From Paenibacillus ferrarius (GTDB taxonomy: Bacteria > Bacillota > Bacilli > Paenibacillales > NBRC-103111): DNA of 64,000 nucleotides. The stretch lies in contig NZ_MBTG01000014.1 in NCBI RefSeq assembly GCF_002027705.1, positions 124,001-188,000 on the forward strand. Reading direction: 5' to 3'. Below the pieces are notes generated by a model. It saw only the letters and a list, made by a program, of their open reading frames with translations, was not told the origin of the DNA and made no database searches. A program made the position numbers and the translations under genes. How positions within the stretch are numbered: the first letter of the stretch is position 1; each line of letters opens with the position of its first letter. Below, piece after piece: positions 1 through 8,500 of the stretch.

Positions 1-236
1 AAGACTAATATTCAATTTGTAGGGCATGTAAAAGCATTTTTTGAAGAGAATTTTGAAAGAGAATTCTAGGAAGTGGCAACAATATTGATCACGATTTCAC
101 TCTATCTTCTTATAAAGAAAATATGCCTTTCTACAAAAAAATTGATGACAGACAAGAGTTAGATACGATGATAAAAGGTTTCGGAGGAATATTTTGGAGA
201 ACTAAGAATTTTGAAGTTATAAAAATGATACAGTGA
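1..236 (+). pseudogene. Frameshifted 3' remnant of an unidentified gene
   Basis: The first 69 bases read as an open C-terminal stretch ending in TAG (last residues EENFEREF). From about base 57, a different frame continues as a plausible protein tail (ILGSGNNIDHDF, later GGIFWRTKNFEVIK) that stops with TGA at 234-236. Both segments have coding-like composition and abut with a small overlap. The simplest reading is one gene whose end carries a frameshift. The 5' part lies outside the window and I recognise no family. It could instead be two unrelated short tails. Confidence 0.4.
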
Positions 237-329
237 AGTGTTAAAGATTGAGATAGAAAATTGGAATGGGACTGTGATAAAATCCCAATTAGGAAATGAG
301 ACTATTTGTATATAGGAGGAGGCGTATTG

Positions 330-1694
330 ATGCAAACACACCCACAATCGGGCAAGACCGTTCAGCATAAAGCTCCTACTGCCACCGCCTCCAATTCATT
401 GAATACGCTTGAAAGCGTATCAGTAGGGCGCTTGTCTGTCGATGCCCTTCAGCGTGCTGCGCAGCACCCACAGGCGATGAGCCCGGGGCAGATAATGCAT
501 CTGCAGCGTACAATCGGCAATCGCTCGGTCGCCGAACTGTTTAAAAAGAATTCGACGGCAGCCAAGCCTGCCGAGAAGCCTGCTGAGCCGGTTGTGGCTT
601 CCGGCACGATTCAAGCAGTACCTACAGCCTCCCAAGCTGATATTCAGCGCAAGGTTTACATTAAAAATACGCTATTCAGCGGCTACAGGAACAAAACCAA
701 ATCCGGCCGCGGCAGCGAAGGTGTAGGCGATCGGAACGTGAAAACGATGATGGGGGATAACAAGTCGCGCTATTTTAAAAGCAAGGATGAGATGTCACAG
801 TATGCTGCAAATACTACTGAGAAAATCGGTTACGTCGAGAAGACGAATACATGGATTCGTCTTCCGGATGAGTTGATGGTTATCGGGGAAAAGCATACGG
901 CCACCACACTGCATGAAGTTGTCAAAGCTGTGGGAACTGATAAGTTCATGTATGAAGGATATACAGAACATCCTGCTGAAGCTGCCGACAATCCGGAGCT
1001 AAAAGCGACCATGCGTCAGCGTGATGCAGTTGGCGATGCGAAGTTTGGTGGCGTCGGCTCTGGCCCTGGGACTAAATCGCATTATGCTGAAAGCTTTTAT
1101 CCGAAAATCATCAGAGGCTTGCAGGGTCTTAAAGTTAGATACGATTATCAGGTAATGGGGTCGGAAGCCGAAAAGAAATTATTGAGTATGGCCATCCGAT
1201 TTGCCGCAAGTGCGGATGAAGATTCGGGCCTCTATCAGGCGTACACCACCCAGGAAGATTTGTGGAAAAGTACCGCAACTAGCCTTGAAGGCGATACCAA
1301 TTCAGCTGCACCTTTGGCTGAGGCGATGCGGACTGCAGGCAGCAGCGACCTGTTTACTACGTTCGTGCGGGAATTGACGGATTATGCCACTACGAAGATT
1401 CAAGAGGAACAAGCGCATGCATCGGCAGCCGACAAGAAGGCATTTAACGATAATTGGCATATGGCCAAGGGGGATTATGACGTGGAGGGGTCAGAGATCA
1501 TGAAGGCGGAGAAAGCCCGTGATTTCTCCATGTTCCAGCATATTAAGAAAGCGAATACTGACGGTTATCTGTTGTACGGACTTGGCGATTTGCATCTGCA
1601 ACGGATAAAAAAACTGCTGGATGCCGAAGGCATCAAGTCGGAGAATATGAACACATTCATCAGCAATCAGGAGGCGAATCACCCGCAGAGCTGA
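330..1694 (+). CDS. Protein with injection-system/toxin-type leader motif and TIKI/EreA-like signature
   Basis: A 454-residue protein without signal peptide. The start is the ATG at 330, because AGGAGGAGG lies at 314-322; an upstream TTG at 306 would place that site inside the gene. Residues 58-71 read LQRTIGNRSVAELF. This short motif is familiar from the N-termini of DUF4157-type and other proteins linked to extracellular contractile injection systems or polymorphic toxins. A low-complexity Ala/Pro/Glu linker follows. The C-terminal two thirds contain VIGEKH (residues 184-189), a nearby MYEG, and a terminal GLGDLH (416-421). That spacing of GExH and GD.H resembles the TIKI/TraB/EreA/ChaN hydrolase fold; this is inference. 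No sheath, tube or baseplate gene is in the window, so the gene looks like an orphan cargo or effector. An intrinsic terminator follows. Confidence 0.55.
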   Translation: MQTHPQSGKTVQHKAPTATASNSLNTLESVSVGRLSVDALQRAAQHPQAMSPGQIMHLQRTIGNRSVAELFKKNSTAAKPAEKPAEPVVASGTIQAVPTASQADIQRKVYIKNTLFSGYRNKTKSGRGSEGVGDRNVKTMMGDNKSRYFKSKDEMSQYAANTTEKIGYVEKTNTWIRLPDELMVIGEKHTATTLHEVVKAVGTDKFMYEGYTEHPAEAADNPELKATMRQRDAVGDAKFGGVGSGPGTKSHYAESFYPKIIRGLQGLKVRYDYQVMGSEAEKKLLSMAIRFAASADEDSGLYQAYTTQEDLWKSTATSLEGDTNSAAPLAEAMRTAGSSDLFTTFVRELTDYATTKIQEEQAHASAADKKAFNDNWHMAKGDYDVEGSEIMKAEKARDFSMFQHIKKANTDGYLLYGLGDLHLQRIKKLLDAEGIKSENMNTFISNQEANHPQS

Positions 1695-1721
1695 TTCCTT
1701 CCGATGTTTAATGCAAAAACC

Positions 1722-1752
1722 AAACCCTTACCAGAATGGTGAGGGTTTTTAA
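1722..1752 (+). terminator. Rho-independent terminator after the leader-motif protein gene
   Basis: AAACCCTTACC (1722-1732) and GGTGAGGGTTT (1738-1748) can pair around a five-base loop, with one G-U type mismatch tolerated, and the 3' arm runs into a T tract. It starts 27 bases after the stop codon at 1694. Confidence 0.75.
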
Positions 1753-1876
1753 ATTCGAGTCGTGTGTTGGGAATGGGATAATTTGGTGTAAATCAAGGAG
1801 TAAGTACCACATTGATCAAACATTAAGTGTTCATGTATGAGAAAAAAATATTTTTTGGAAAAAAAAGTGAAATAAA

Positions 1877-1902
1877 TGAAACAAAATGGAAATTTATTCG
1901 TC
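1877..1902 (+). promoter_or_regulatory. Candidate ECF sigma-factor promoter
   Basis: TGAAAC at 1877-1882 is followed after exactly 16 bases by CGTC at 1899-1902. This matches the TGAAAC-N16-CGT(A/C) pattern of the Bacillus extracytoplasmic-function sigma factors SigW/SigM/SigV. It lies 42 bases upstream of the ATG at 1944. A sigma-A alternative overlaps it: TGGAAA (1887-1892), 17 bases, TATGAT (1910-1915). The two cannot be separated by reading alone. Confidence 0.5.
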
Positions 1903-1943
1903 TAACTCTTATGATGAATGTATCCAAATAAGTGGAGGTAATT

Positions 1944-3338
1944 ATGAAAAAGAGACGAAGCACTAGCCTAGTTTTGGCCAGCCTATGCACACTGCTTGTG
2001 GCAAGCAATGTTGTATTGGCGGCGCAAGCCGAATCATCCGAAGTCAGGCTCGATCAGGTTCAAGAGTATGCGACGCAGTATATTGAAAAGGAGTACCCTT
2101 TTGCGAAAGAGCAATTCTTATTGGTTGATTATCAAGAAAATACTTTTGTAAAACCGCATTTTTACAATATTCGTTATTTACGAGCCATTGACGGTATTCG
2201 GTATCCGGGCAACTACATTAATCTTGACATTGATAAATCCGGGAACGTTATAAACAAACAAATTCTGTGGGATAAAAACGTTCAGCTTCCAGAAAGCGAA
2301 CCCGTGATTTCAATGGAAGAGGCACGCGCGAAGTTCGCCGAGCATTTGGCTCCGTCCTTCACTCGCGTCTTCCCAGATAAATTAAACAGAGCCGAAACGA
2401 AAACAGGCATTTATCAATATGCAATATTATTAAATAATTGGCGGGTGGATGCAGTTACCGGAAAAGTCGATGGTGGCATAAATCAACCAGCTCAAGAACA
2501 AAAAACGAAGCTTCCTGCTGCCTACAAAGAGGTCGTACAACCAGTCGACAGTGAAGAGAAAGCATTAAAAAGAGCGACCGAACTAGCCGTGATTCCGACA
2601 AATGCCGAATATCCGCTTATTTATCAGGTAGTTGATGGATTCAATAACAATTTAAGCGGCCCCTTTTGGAAAGTCATTTGGAGAAAACCAATGGGAACTT
2701 ATTACTGCTCATCATCTGCGGAAATCCAACAGAGCACCGGCGATCTAACGTCGCTTTATAATGAATGTCCACTAGAGGGCAAACATCGTATAGGCGAGGA
2801 GGAGGCTAAGCAAAAAACAGCCGATTATCTTAGAAAATCGCTACCGCAAGCGGCTTCCGCGCTAACGCTGTATTCCATCCATGAATCGTCTGTAACGCAG
2901 CCGTCGCGAATGGGTGATTCAGGGTACACGCTGATTTATACTGCAAATTTATCTGGAGTTAATTACGGATACGTCATCATTGGCATCGATATCCAATCCG
3001 GCGAAGTTACCGAAGTAATCAACTCCTTGTCCGGCACGCTGCCGGCGGACATCCCACAGTTTGATGAACCAAAGCTAAAATCTATGCTTATGAAAGCGTA
3101 CGATGTAATCCCGACCTACTATACTCCACCGCTGAACTTGGTTAACAAAGCGGAAAATGGGATAATTCAGACAAACCCAGTTACTATTACGGAAGATCCG
3201 GTGAAACCTGTTTTGGTGTATACTCTTGCACGTAAAGCCAACTACAACAATTATATTTTGGATGCAAAAGATGCAGTGTGGAGACACTTTTCAACGGGAG
3301 AAGTAATTACGGAGGATCAAATTGAACAGAAGAAATAA
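1944..3338 (+). CDS. Secreted YcdB/YcdC-repeat domain protein
   Basis: A 464-residue exported protein. The start ATG at 1944 follows GGAGGT at 1934-1939. The N-terminus has a Lys/Arg cluster, a hydrophobic core and an Ala-rich cleavage region (AALAAQAES type), so a signal peptide of about 28 residues. The mature part has two copies of a pattern in which a FxxRYxRxxxGIxY segment is followed by a beta-strand pair and an 'S.EEA' helix. This is how the YcdB/YcdC repeats of Bacillus look; their function is unknown, with a cell-envelope role presumed. The candidate ECF promoter just upstream would fit an envelope-stress protein. A strong terminator follows. The gene stands alone. Confidence 0.65.
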   Translation: MKKRRSTSLVLASLCTLLVASNVVLAAQAESSEVRLDQVQEYATQYIEKEYPFAKEQFLLVDYQENTFVKPHFYNIRYLRAIDGIRYPGNYINLDIDKSGNVINKQILWDKNVQLPESEPVISMEEARAKFAEHLAPSFTRVFPDKLNRAETKTGIYQYAILLNNWRVDAVTGKVDGGINQPAQEQKTKLPAAYKEVVQPVDSEEKALKRATELAVIPTNAEYPLIYQVVDGFNNNLSGPFWKVIWRKPMGTYYCSSSAEIQQSTGDLTSLYNECPLEGKHRIGEEEAKQKTADYLRKSLPQAASALTLYSIHESSVTQPSRMGDSGYTLIYTANLSGVNYGYVIIGIDIQSGEVTEVINSLSGTLPADIPQFDEPKLKSMLMKAYDVIPTYYTPPLNLVNKAENGIIQTNPVTITEDPVKPVLVYTLARKANYNNYILDAKDAVWRHFSTGEVITEDQIEQKK

Positions 3339-3362
3339 AGTGTAGAGATTGTAACATAAGAA

Positions 3363-3422
3363 GAAACCGTTCCTTGTAAAAGTGGGGCTCGTCCCTAACA
3401 TTTACAAGAAACGGTTTCTTTG
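3363..3422. terminator. Strong hairpin terminator, possibly bidirectional
   Basis: GAAACCGTTCCTTGTAAA (3363-3380) pairs almost perfectly with TTTACAAGAAACGGTTTC (3401-3418), with one mismatch, around a 20-base loop, followed by TTTGTTTG. It ends the YcdB-like gene. Confidence 0.75.
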
Positions 3423-3499
3423 TTTGTATAGGGCTGTCGCGAAAGGCAGGATCATAAAACTTAGGCGGTAGTTGCTGATGGTCATTTTTTTAATTCATA

Positions 3500-3524
3500 C
3501 CCCTCCGCTATGTTCGCGGAGGGG
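3500..3524. repeat. Perfect 9-bp GC-rich hairpin in intergenic DNA
   Basis: CCCCTCCGC at 3500-3508 pairs with GCGGAGGGG at 3516-3524 across a 7-base loop. Neither strand has a T tract directly after it, so it is not a typical intrinsic terminator. It lies in the 3423-3617 gap, which otherwise holds no gene. The segment near 3430 (GGGCTGTCGCGAAAG) faintly resembles an insertion-sequence end, but no element is visible. Confidence 0.5.
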
Positions 3525-3617
3525 CACAGTTCCTTGTCAATGGTAATGAATTTATACCATGTGCTTAACATCAAAACAGCGATCAAGGGATGGGGCTTTA
3601 CAAGACAATGAGGTATT

Positions 3618-4052
3618 TTATTTTGTTCTTTCTGCTAGTTTAGTAATCGACTCAATGTCTTGATCGGTTAATTGATCTAGAAAATGCTTGCGTATTGCCT
3701 TTGCGACTATGGGAAGGGCTTCATCCAAGGCTGACTTTCCGGCGGAAGTAATGATGACTTGAACACCGCGATCTGTGTCAAGTGGTTTCCTCAGAACAAG
3801 ACCGCGTTTTTCCATCCGCGTTAGATGATGTGAGAGTCGGCTCTTATCCCAGTCCATCGACTCAGCTAATTCCTGTTGGCGAAGCTTACCATTCCCGAAT
3901 TGGACTAACCGGTCTAATACTCCAAAATCACCCTCGGATAGTCCTGTGAATTCAGACATTTCTTTTACAACACGACCGAAGATTCGTTTAAAAGAGCCTT
4001 TCCACATATTCCATAGTCGCATTTCAACTTCGTTTAGCTCGTTCATATCCAT
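3618..4052 (-). CDS. MarR-family transcriptional repressor
   Basis: From the ATG at 4052 this encodes 144 residues, the usual MarR length. An upstream in-frame ATG at 4103 would run through an operator, so I prefer the shorter form, although neither has a clear ribosome binding site. The winged-helix core is visible: LRQQELAESMDWDKSRLSHHLTRME is the recognition segment, followed by the wing with GLVLRKPLDTDRGVQVIITSAG. The C-terminal helix forms the dimer interface in the family. Two palindromes matching a MarR operator lie just upstream, so it probably represses itself and the divergent transcript. The ligand cannot be read from the sequence. Confidence 0.85.
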   Translation of the reverse strand: MDMNELNEVEMRLWNMWKGSFKRIFGRVVKEMSEFTGLSEGDFGVLDRLVQFGNGKLRQQELAESMDWDKSRLSHHLTRMEKRGLVLRKPLDTDRGVQVIITSAGKSALDEALPIVAKAIRKHFLDQLTDQDIESITKLAERTK

Positions 4053-4068
4053 AAAAACATCATAACAT

Positions 4069-4122
4069 GGTTGACGTGTCAACCGCAAGGTGCTACAATG
4101 CATTCAAGTTGACACGTCAACC
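4069..4122. promoter_or_regulatory. Two MarR operators overlapping divergent promoters
   Basis: GGTTGACGTGTCAACC (4069-4084) and GTTGACACGTCAAC (4108-4121) are near-identical palindromes whose centres lie 38 bp apart. On the + strand the first contains a -35 box, TTGACG (4071-4076), with a 17-base spacer to TACAAT (4094-4099). On the - strand the second contains TTGACG (complement of 4115-4120) with a weaker -10 (TGTAGC, complement of 4092-4097). A bound repressor would therefore cover the -35 box of both divergent promoters. The + transcript leads into the SDR remnant and the aldo/keto reductase. Confidence 0.75.
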
Positions 4123-4128
4123 TAAAGG

Positions 4129-4327
4129 TCGATCGCCAATGCCATTGAACTCGTGTCGACAGGCATTAAGGTCAATGCGGTAATGCCCGGGCTTTACTGC
4201 ATCAGATCTCAACAACTTAGAGGGAACGGGCACTGTCCAGCAAGCTGCTCGTCATCCTGTACGCCTTGCGCTGATTGGCGAGGATGGTCCGACGGGTATG
4301 TTCTCAAATGAGAGACGTGAGCAATAG
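4129..4327 (+). pseudogene. Short-chain dehydrogenase (SDR) C-terminal remnant
   Basis: The segment 4129-4230 reads SIANAIELVSTGIKVNAVMPG, the strand and loop after the catalytic YxxxK of SDR enzymes. The reading then shifts frame near 4230 and continues as GTGTVQQAARHPVRLALIG and EDGPTGMFSN to a TAG at 4325-4327, the typical SDR C-terminus. The N-terminal Rossmann half and catalytic residues are absent, and the remnant begins right after the MarR operators. It is a deletion plus frameshift derivative of the gene that was probably the repressor's original partner. Confidence 0.75.
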
Positions 4328-4380
4328 ACAACCTGAAGGTGTGGTTACCTTCCAAATATACTTGAGGAGTGTGTTATCAA

Positions 4381-5352
4381 ATGGAATATGTAAAACTTGG
4401 ACGCAGCGGCTTGGATGTTTCGCGAATAAGCCTTGGGACCATGAGCTTTGGGGTACCTGAACGCGGCAATACCCCATGGTCATTGAATGAAGATCAAAGC
4501 AGACCGATCATTAAAAAAGCGTTAGAATTGGGCGTTAACTTCTTCAGTACCGCCAATATGTATTCCGACGGAACAAGCGAAGAAATTCTCGGACGTGCAT
4601 TAAAGGACTTCGCTCGTCGTGACGAAGTCGTTGTTGCCACAAAGGTTTTTGTTCCGATGCGCAAAGGTCCGAACGCTATGGGACTTTCCCGTAAAACCAT
4701 CATGACCGAAATGGATAACAGTCTAAGACGACTCGGAACAGACTACGTGGATCTGTACCAGATCCATCGTTGGGATCCTAATACGCCGATTGAAGAGACA
4801 ATGGAGACCCTCCACGATTTAGTTAAGGCGGGCAAGGTAAGATACATCGGAGCATCCTCCATGTTGGCATGGCAGTTTGCGAAAGCGCAGCATGTCGCGG
4901 AGCGCAATGGTTGGACACGGTTCGTTTCCATGGAAAATAGACTTAACTTGCTTTATCGGGAAGAAGAAAGAGAAATGCTCCCCCTATGCAAAGATGAGGG
5001 AGTTGGCGTCACGCCATACCTGCCTTTGGCTGCAGGTCGGTTAACCCGGGATTGGAATGAGCAGACCTCGCGATCCGAGAATGACCAGGTAGCCAAGGGG
5101 TTATTCGTTAAAACGGAAGAGGCTGATCGTAAAGTTGCGGAAAGAGTGGCGGAAGTTGCCGCTGAACGGGGAATTCCACGGGCACAAATTGCACTTGCAT
5201 GGTTGTTGCAAAAGGAAGAGGTCACAGCGCCAATTATCGGCTCAACTAAGATCAGCCATCTCGACGATGCGGTTTCGGCGTTGTCGGTTAAATTGACACC
5301 CGAAGAAATTACGAGTTTAGAAGAACTTTATATCCCGCATCCATTCGTATAA
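4381..5352 (+). CDS. Aldo/keto reductase with altered active-site residues
   Basis: A 324-residue TIM-barrel oxidoreductase of the YhdN/GSP69-like class that normally uses NADPH. The ATG at 4381 follows GAGGAG at 4364-4369. Family segments are clear: EYVKLGRSGLDVSRISLGTM, SDGTSEEILGRALKDFARRD, LGTDYVDLYQIHRWD and GRLTRDW. Tyr61, Lys88 and His129 of the catalytic tetrad are present. The position normally Asp, in the FFDTANxY motif, is Ser56. Other usually conserved cofactor-loop residues also differ: MEN in place of MQN, and YLPLAAG in place of WSPLARG. It may have a changed reaction or reduced activity. Transcription probably comes from the MarR-controlled promoter at 4071-4099. A long hairpin follows it. 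Confidence 0.85.
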   Translation: MEYVKLGRSGLDVSRISLGTMSFGVPERGNTPWSLNEDQSRPIIKKALELGVNFFSTANMYSDGTSEEILGRALKDFARRDEVVVATKVFVPMRKGPNAMGLSRKTIMTEMDNSLRRLGTDYVDLYQIHRWDPNTPIEETMETLHDLVKAGKVRYIGASSMLAWQFAKAQHVAERNGWTRFVSMENRLNLLYREEEREMLPLCKDEGVGVTPYLPLAAGRLTRDWNEQTSRSENDQVAKGLFVKTEEADRKVAERVAEVAAERGIPRAQIALAWLLQKEEVTAPIIGSTKISHLDDAVSALSVKLTPEEITSLEELYIPHPFV

Positions 5353-5440
5353 ATTGGACACATGCACACAACGACTCTTTGGGCGAACACTTCTAGATTT
5401 TAGAGAATACGACGCGATGTTACTAGGCCTTACCGATTAA

Positions 5441-5489
5441 AAACAGACAAAAACCGCGAAGCCTTCTGCTACGCGGTTTTTGTCTGTTT
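5441..5489. terminator. 18-bp perfect inverted repeat, terminator
   Basis: The 18 bases at 5441-5458 are perfectly complementary to 5472-5489, with a 13-base loop. The arms contain AAAAACCGCG and CGCGGTTTTT, so T tracts occur in either direction. It separates the aldo/keto reductase from the giant surface protein gene. Confidence 0.8.
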
Positions 5490-5585
5490 ATGACCGAATC
5501 TTTCATTATTCTTTTATTGGGCTGTAGTAGACTTAACTTAGTTTGCGACAAGGGACGTACAGGGATAAGAGGAGTGAAGGTAGAT

Positions 5586-8500
5586 ATGATCACGAGGGTG
5601 TTATTGAAAAGGTTTACGATTCGTTTATTACTGGGATTGATGCTAGTTTCATCGATGCCATTTTCGTCTTTACTCACGTTGCCTGCGCTAGCCAACGGAC
5701 CAGTTGGTAGCGATGGTTGGACGCAATGTGCTGCAGAGGGTGGAGCCTGTACATTTTCAGGGACCAAAGAAGTGCGATTCTGGGGAATCGGCACCCCTGC
5801 AATACCTGCTAATTATAGCTTTACTTCTCAATTATTGACGGGAGGGACACTATGCACAATCGCTGCTTTCGGCTATAGTGATCCTGCTCCTGGAACTAGT
5901 AAAAGGTGTTACTACCGTGATGTACAGCTGGATAGCAAAGTGATGTCCATGGCTAGTGATAACGACAAGAAAGTGACCTTTACGTTTCATGTTTATGCCA
6001 TACAGGCTGGCACGTTAGATGACTTGAAGAGTAAGATTACAGTGAAAAAAACAGGTGAAACAGCCTATTCAGCTCTAGGCACCCAAGATACCGTCGCGAA
6101 CCCGACATCTACAGCGACGTTGAGTACGGTTGAAATCAACTTTAAAGACGCATTAGTTGGTTCAGAGAACACGATACAAATTGCTCCGGGGGCATTCCAG
6201 GATAGCAACGGCGATCCGATAGAGATATCGGTGACTTCTTCCGTAGTAGGTGAAGCGCCAGATGGAAGCCTTGGCTGGACGAATTGTTCTGCGCTTTACG
6301 GCTTTTGTAACTTTACAGGGACGAAAGAAGTGCGATTATGGGGAACTGGTGCTCCGGCTATACCCGCTGATTATGATTTTGTAGCTAGAATTGTTACCGA
6401 CAGTGCCTATTGTGCAGTTTCTGCATTCGGTGGCATTGATCCTGCTTTTGGAACCGTTAAACGGTGCTACTACCGTGATGTGCAGCTGGATAGTGCAGTG
6501 ACGACGACAGTGAGCGGACCTAATAATAAAGCGACGTTGACCTTTCATACCTTTGCTAAACAAACGGGCACACTGGATGATTTAAAGCGTAAGATTACAG
6601 TGAAAAAAACAGGTGAGGCTGCCTACACAGCTCTTGGTGCTGAAGATACGGTTGCGAATCTGACCTCTACGGCTGCGTCGAGTACGCTTGTCATCAAATT
6701 TAAGGATACGTTAGTCGGTCCGGAGAACACGGTACAAATAGCGCCTGGAGCTTTCAAGGATAGCAATGGCCAACCGATTAATTTGCCGGTAACCGTTTCA
6801 ATAACGTCATTACCAACGGGACCGGACGGCAGCCCGGGTTGGACGTATTGTAGTGATGAAGGCGGGAATTGTTCTTTTCGAGGGACGAAAGAAGTGAGGT
6901 TGTGGGGGATAGGTCCTAATTATGGCTTTATCACTCATATATTTAGAGATATTACGGATAGTCCGAGATGTCAAACGTACTTTATTGGCAATTATGATCC
7001 TGCACCAGGTTCTCCGAAAAGGTGTTACTACCGTGATGTCCAGCTGGATAGTGCAATGACAACAATCGTTAGCGGACTCAATAACAAGGGAACATTCACA
7101 TTTAATATGTACGCCATACAGGCCGGTACTACTGAAGACTTGAAGCGTAAAATTATGATTAAACGAACAGGTGATTCTGCCTATTCAGCACTAGGCGCTG
7201 AGGATACAGTTGCCAATCCAACCTCTACGGCTATTTCAAGTACCCTCGAAATTAACTTTAAGGATCCGCTAGTTGGGTCGGGAAACGCCATTAAGATCGC
7301 TCCTGAGGCATTCAAGGATACCAATGGTGAGCTAATAGATTTAATGCTCTCTACTGTACTCAAGGAGCCTCTTGCCATAGACGCTGCACCAGACGGCAGC
7401 CTGGGTTGGACTTTTTGTGCCGTAGAGAATGGGAATTGCAGCTTTACAGGAAGGAAAGAAGTGCGCTTCTGGGCAATTGACCAACCTAATAAGTTTCAAT
7501 CTATCATAAGCACAAATGATACGGCATGTACCCTCGCGTCCTTCGGTAATCGTGATCCGGCATCTGAATCTGCCAAAAGGTGTTACTACCGTGACGTGCA
7601 ACTTGATAATAACGTGATGACAGTCATCAGCGGAAGTAATACGAAACTGAAGGTCACATTTAACACATATGCCATTCAAGCTGGCACTTTAGAAGATTTC
7701 AAAAGTAAGATATCGATTAAAAAAACGGGTGATTCTGCCTATACAGCGCTAGATACCGAGGATACAGTTGCAAATGTAACCTCTACGGCTGCTTCAAGTA
7801 CATTCGAAATTAATTTGAAGAACGCGTTAGTTGGTGCGGAGAACGCCATCCAGATCGGGTCCAACGCATTCAAAGATAGTAATGGCCAGCTTATCGATAT
7901 AGCGGTGAATTCTAACGTCGTAGGTGTTATTCCAGACGGTAGCCCTGGTTGGACGTATTGTGCTGCGGATGGCGAGAATTGCAGTTTTGCAGGGCTGAAA
8001 GAAGTGAGATATTGGGGGATAGGCACGCCAGCACCTAATTATGGTTATCGGTCTAAAGTCATTACGGGTGGTACGGCGTGTACTATGGCTGCCTTCGGTA
8101 ATAATGATCCTGCCTATGGAACTGTTAAAGCGTGTTACTACCGGGATGTCCAACTGGATTATAACGTGTCGACCGTCGTTAGCGGACGCAACAATAAAGT
8201 GACATTCACATTTACTACGTATGCCATACAGGCGGGCACTTTAGAAGAATTAAAGAATCACATCACCGTGAAAAAAACAGGTGACACTATCTTTGCTGCT
8301 CTAAGTCCAGAAGATGTAGTTGCCAATAAAGTATCTACGGCTACGTCGAGTACGCTTGAAATTACCTTCAAGGACACGCTAGTTGGTTCAGGGAATACGA
8401 TACAGATAGCACCTGGGGCATTCAAGGACAGTAATGGCCATCTCATCGACATAGCGATTACATCTTCATTAACATTGTTAGGCCTTGGTCCGGACGGCAG

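Noticed and set aside
330..1694. A complete contractile injection system
   Set aside because: Only the cargo-like motif is present; no sheath, tube, baseplate or AAA+ ATPase gene is in the window.
3420..3600. Possible insertion-sequence end (GGGCTGTCGCGAAAG)
   Set aside because: No transposase, matching inverted end or target duplication is visible nearby.
4094..4103. MarR start at ATG 4103
   Set aside because: The codon lies between the two operators, has no ribosome binding site, and would put one operator inside the gene.
5490..5585. Longer N-terminus of the giant surface protein from ATG 5490
   Set aside because: It starts at the edge of a perfect terminator stem, lacks a ribosome binding site, and would bury a clear signal peptide that begins at 5586.
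7341..8153. Minus-strand open frames of about 100 codons inside the repeat array
   Set aside because: They recur because the coding repeats recur on the other strand; none has a ribosome binding site and all overlap the surface protein.
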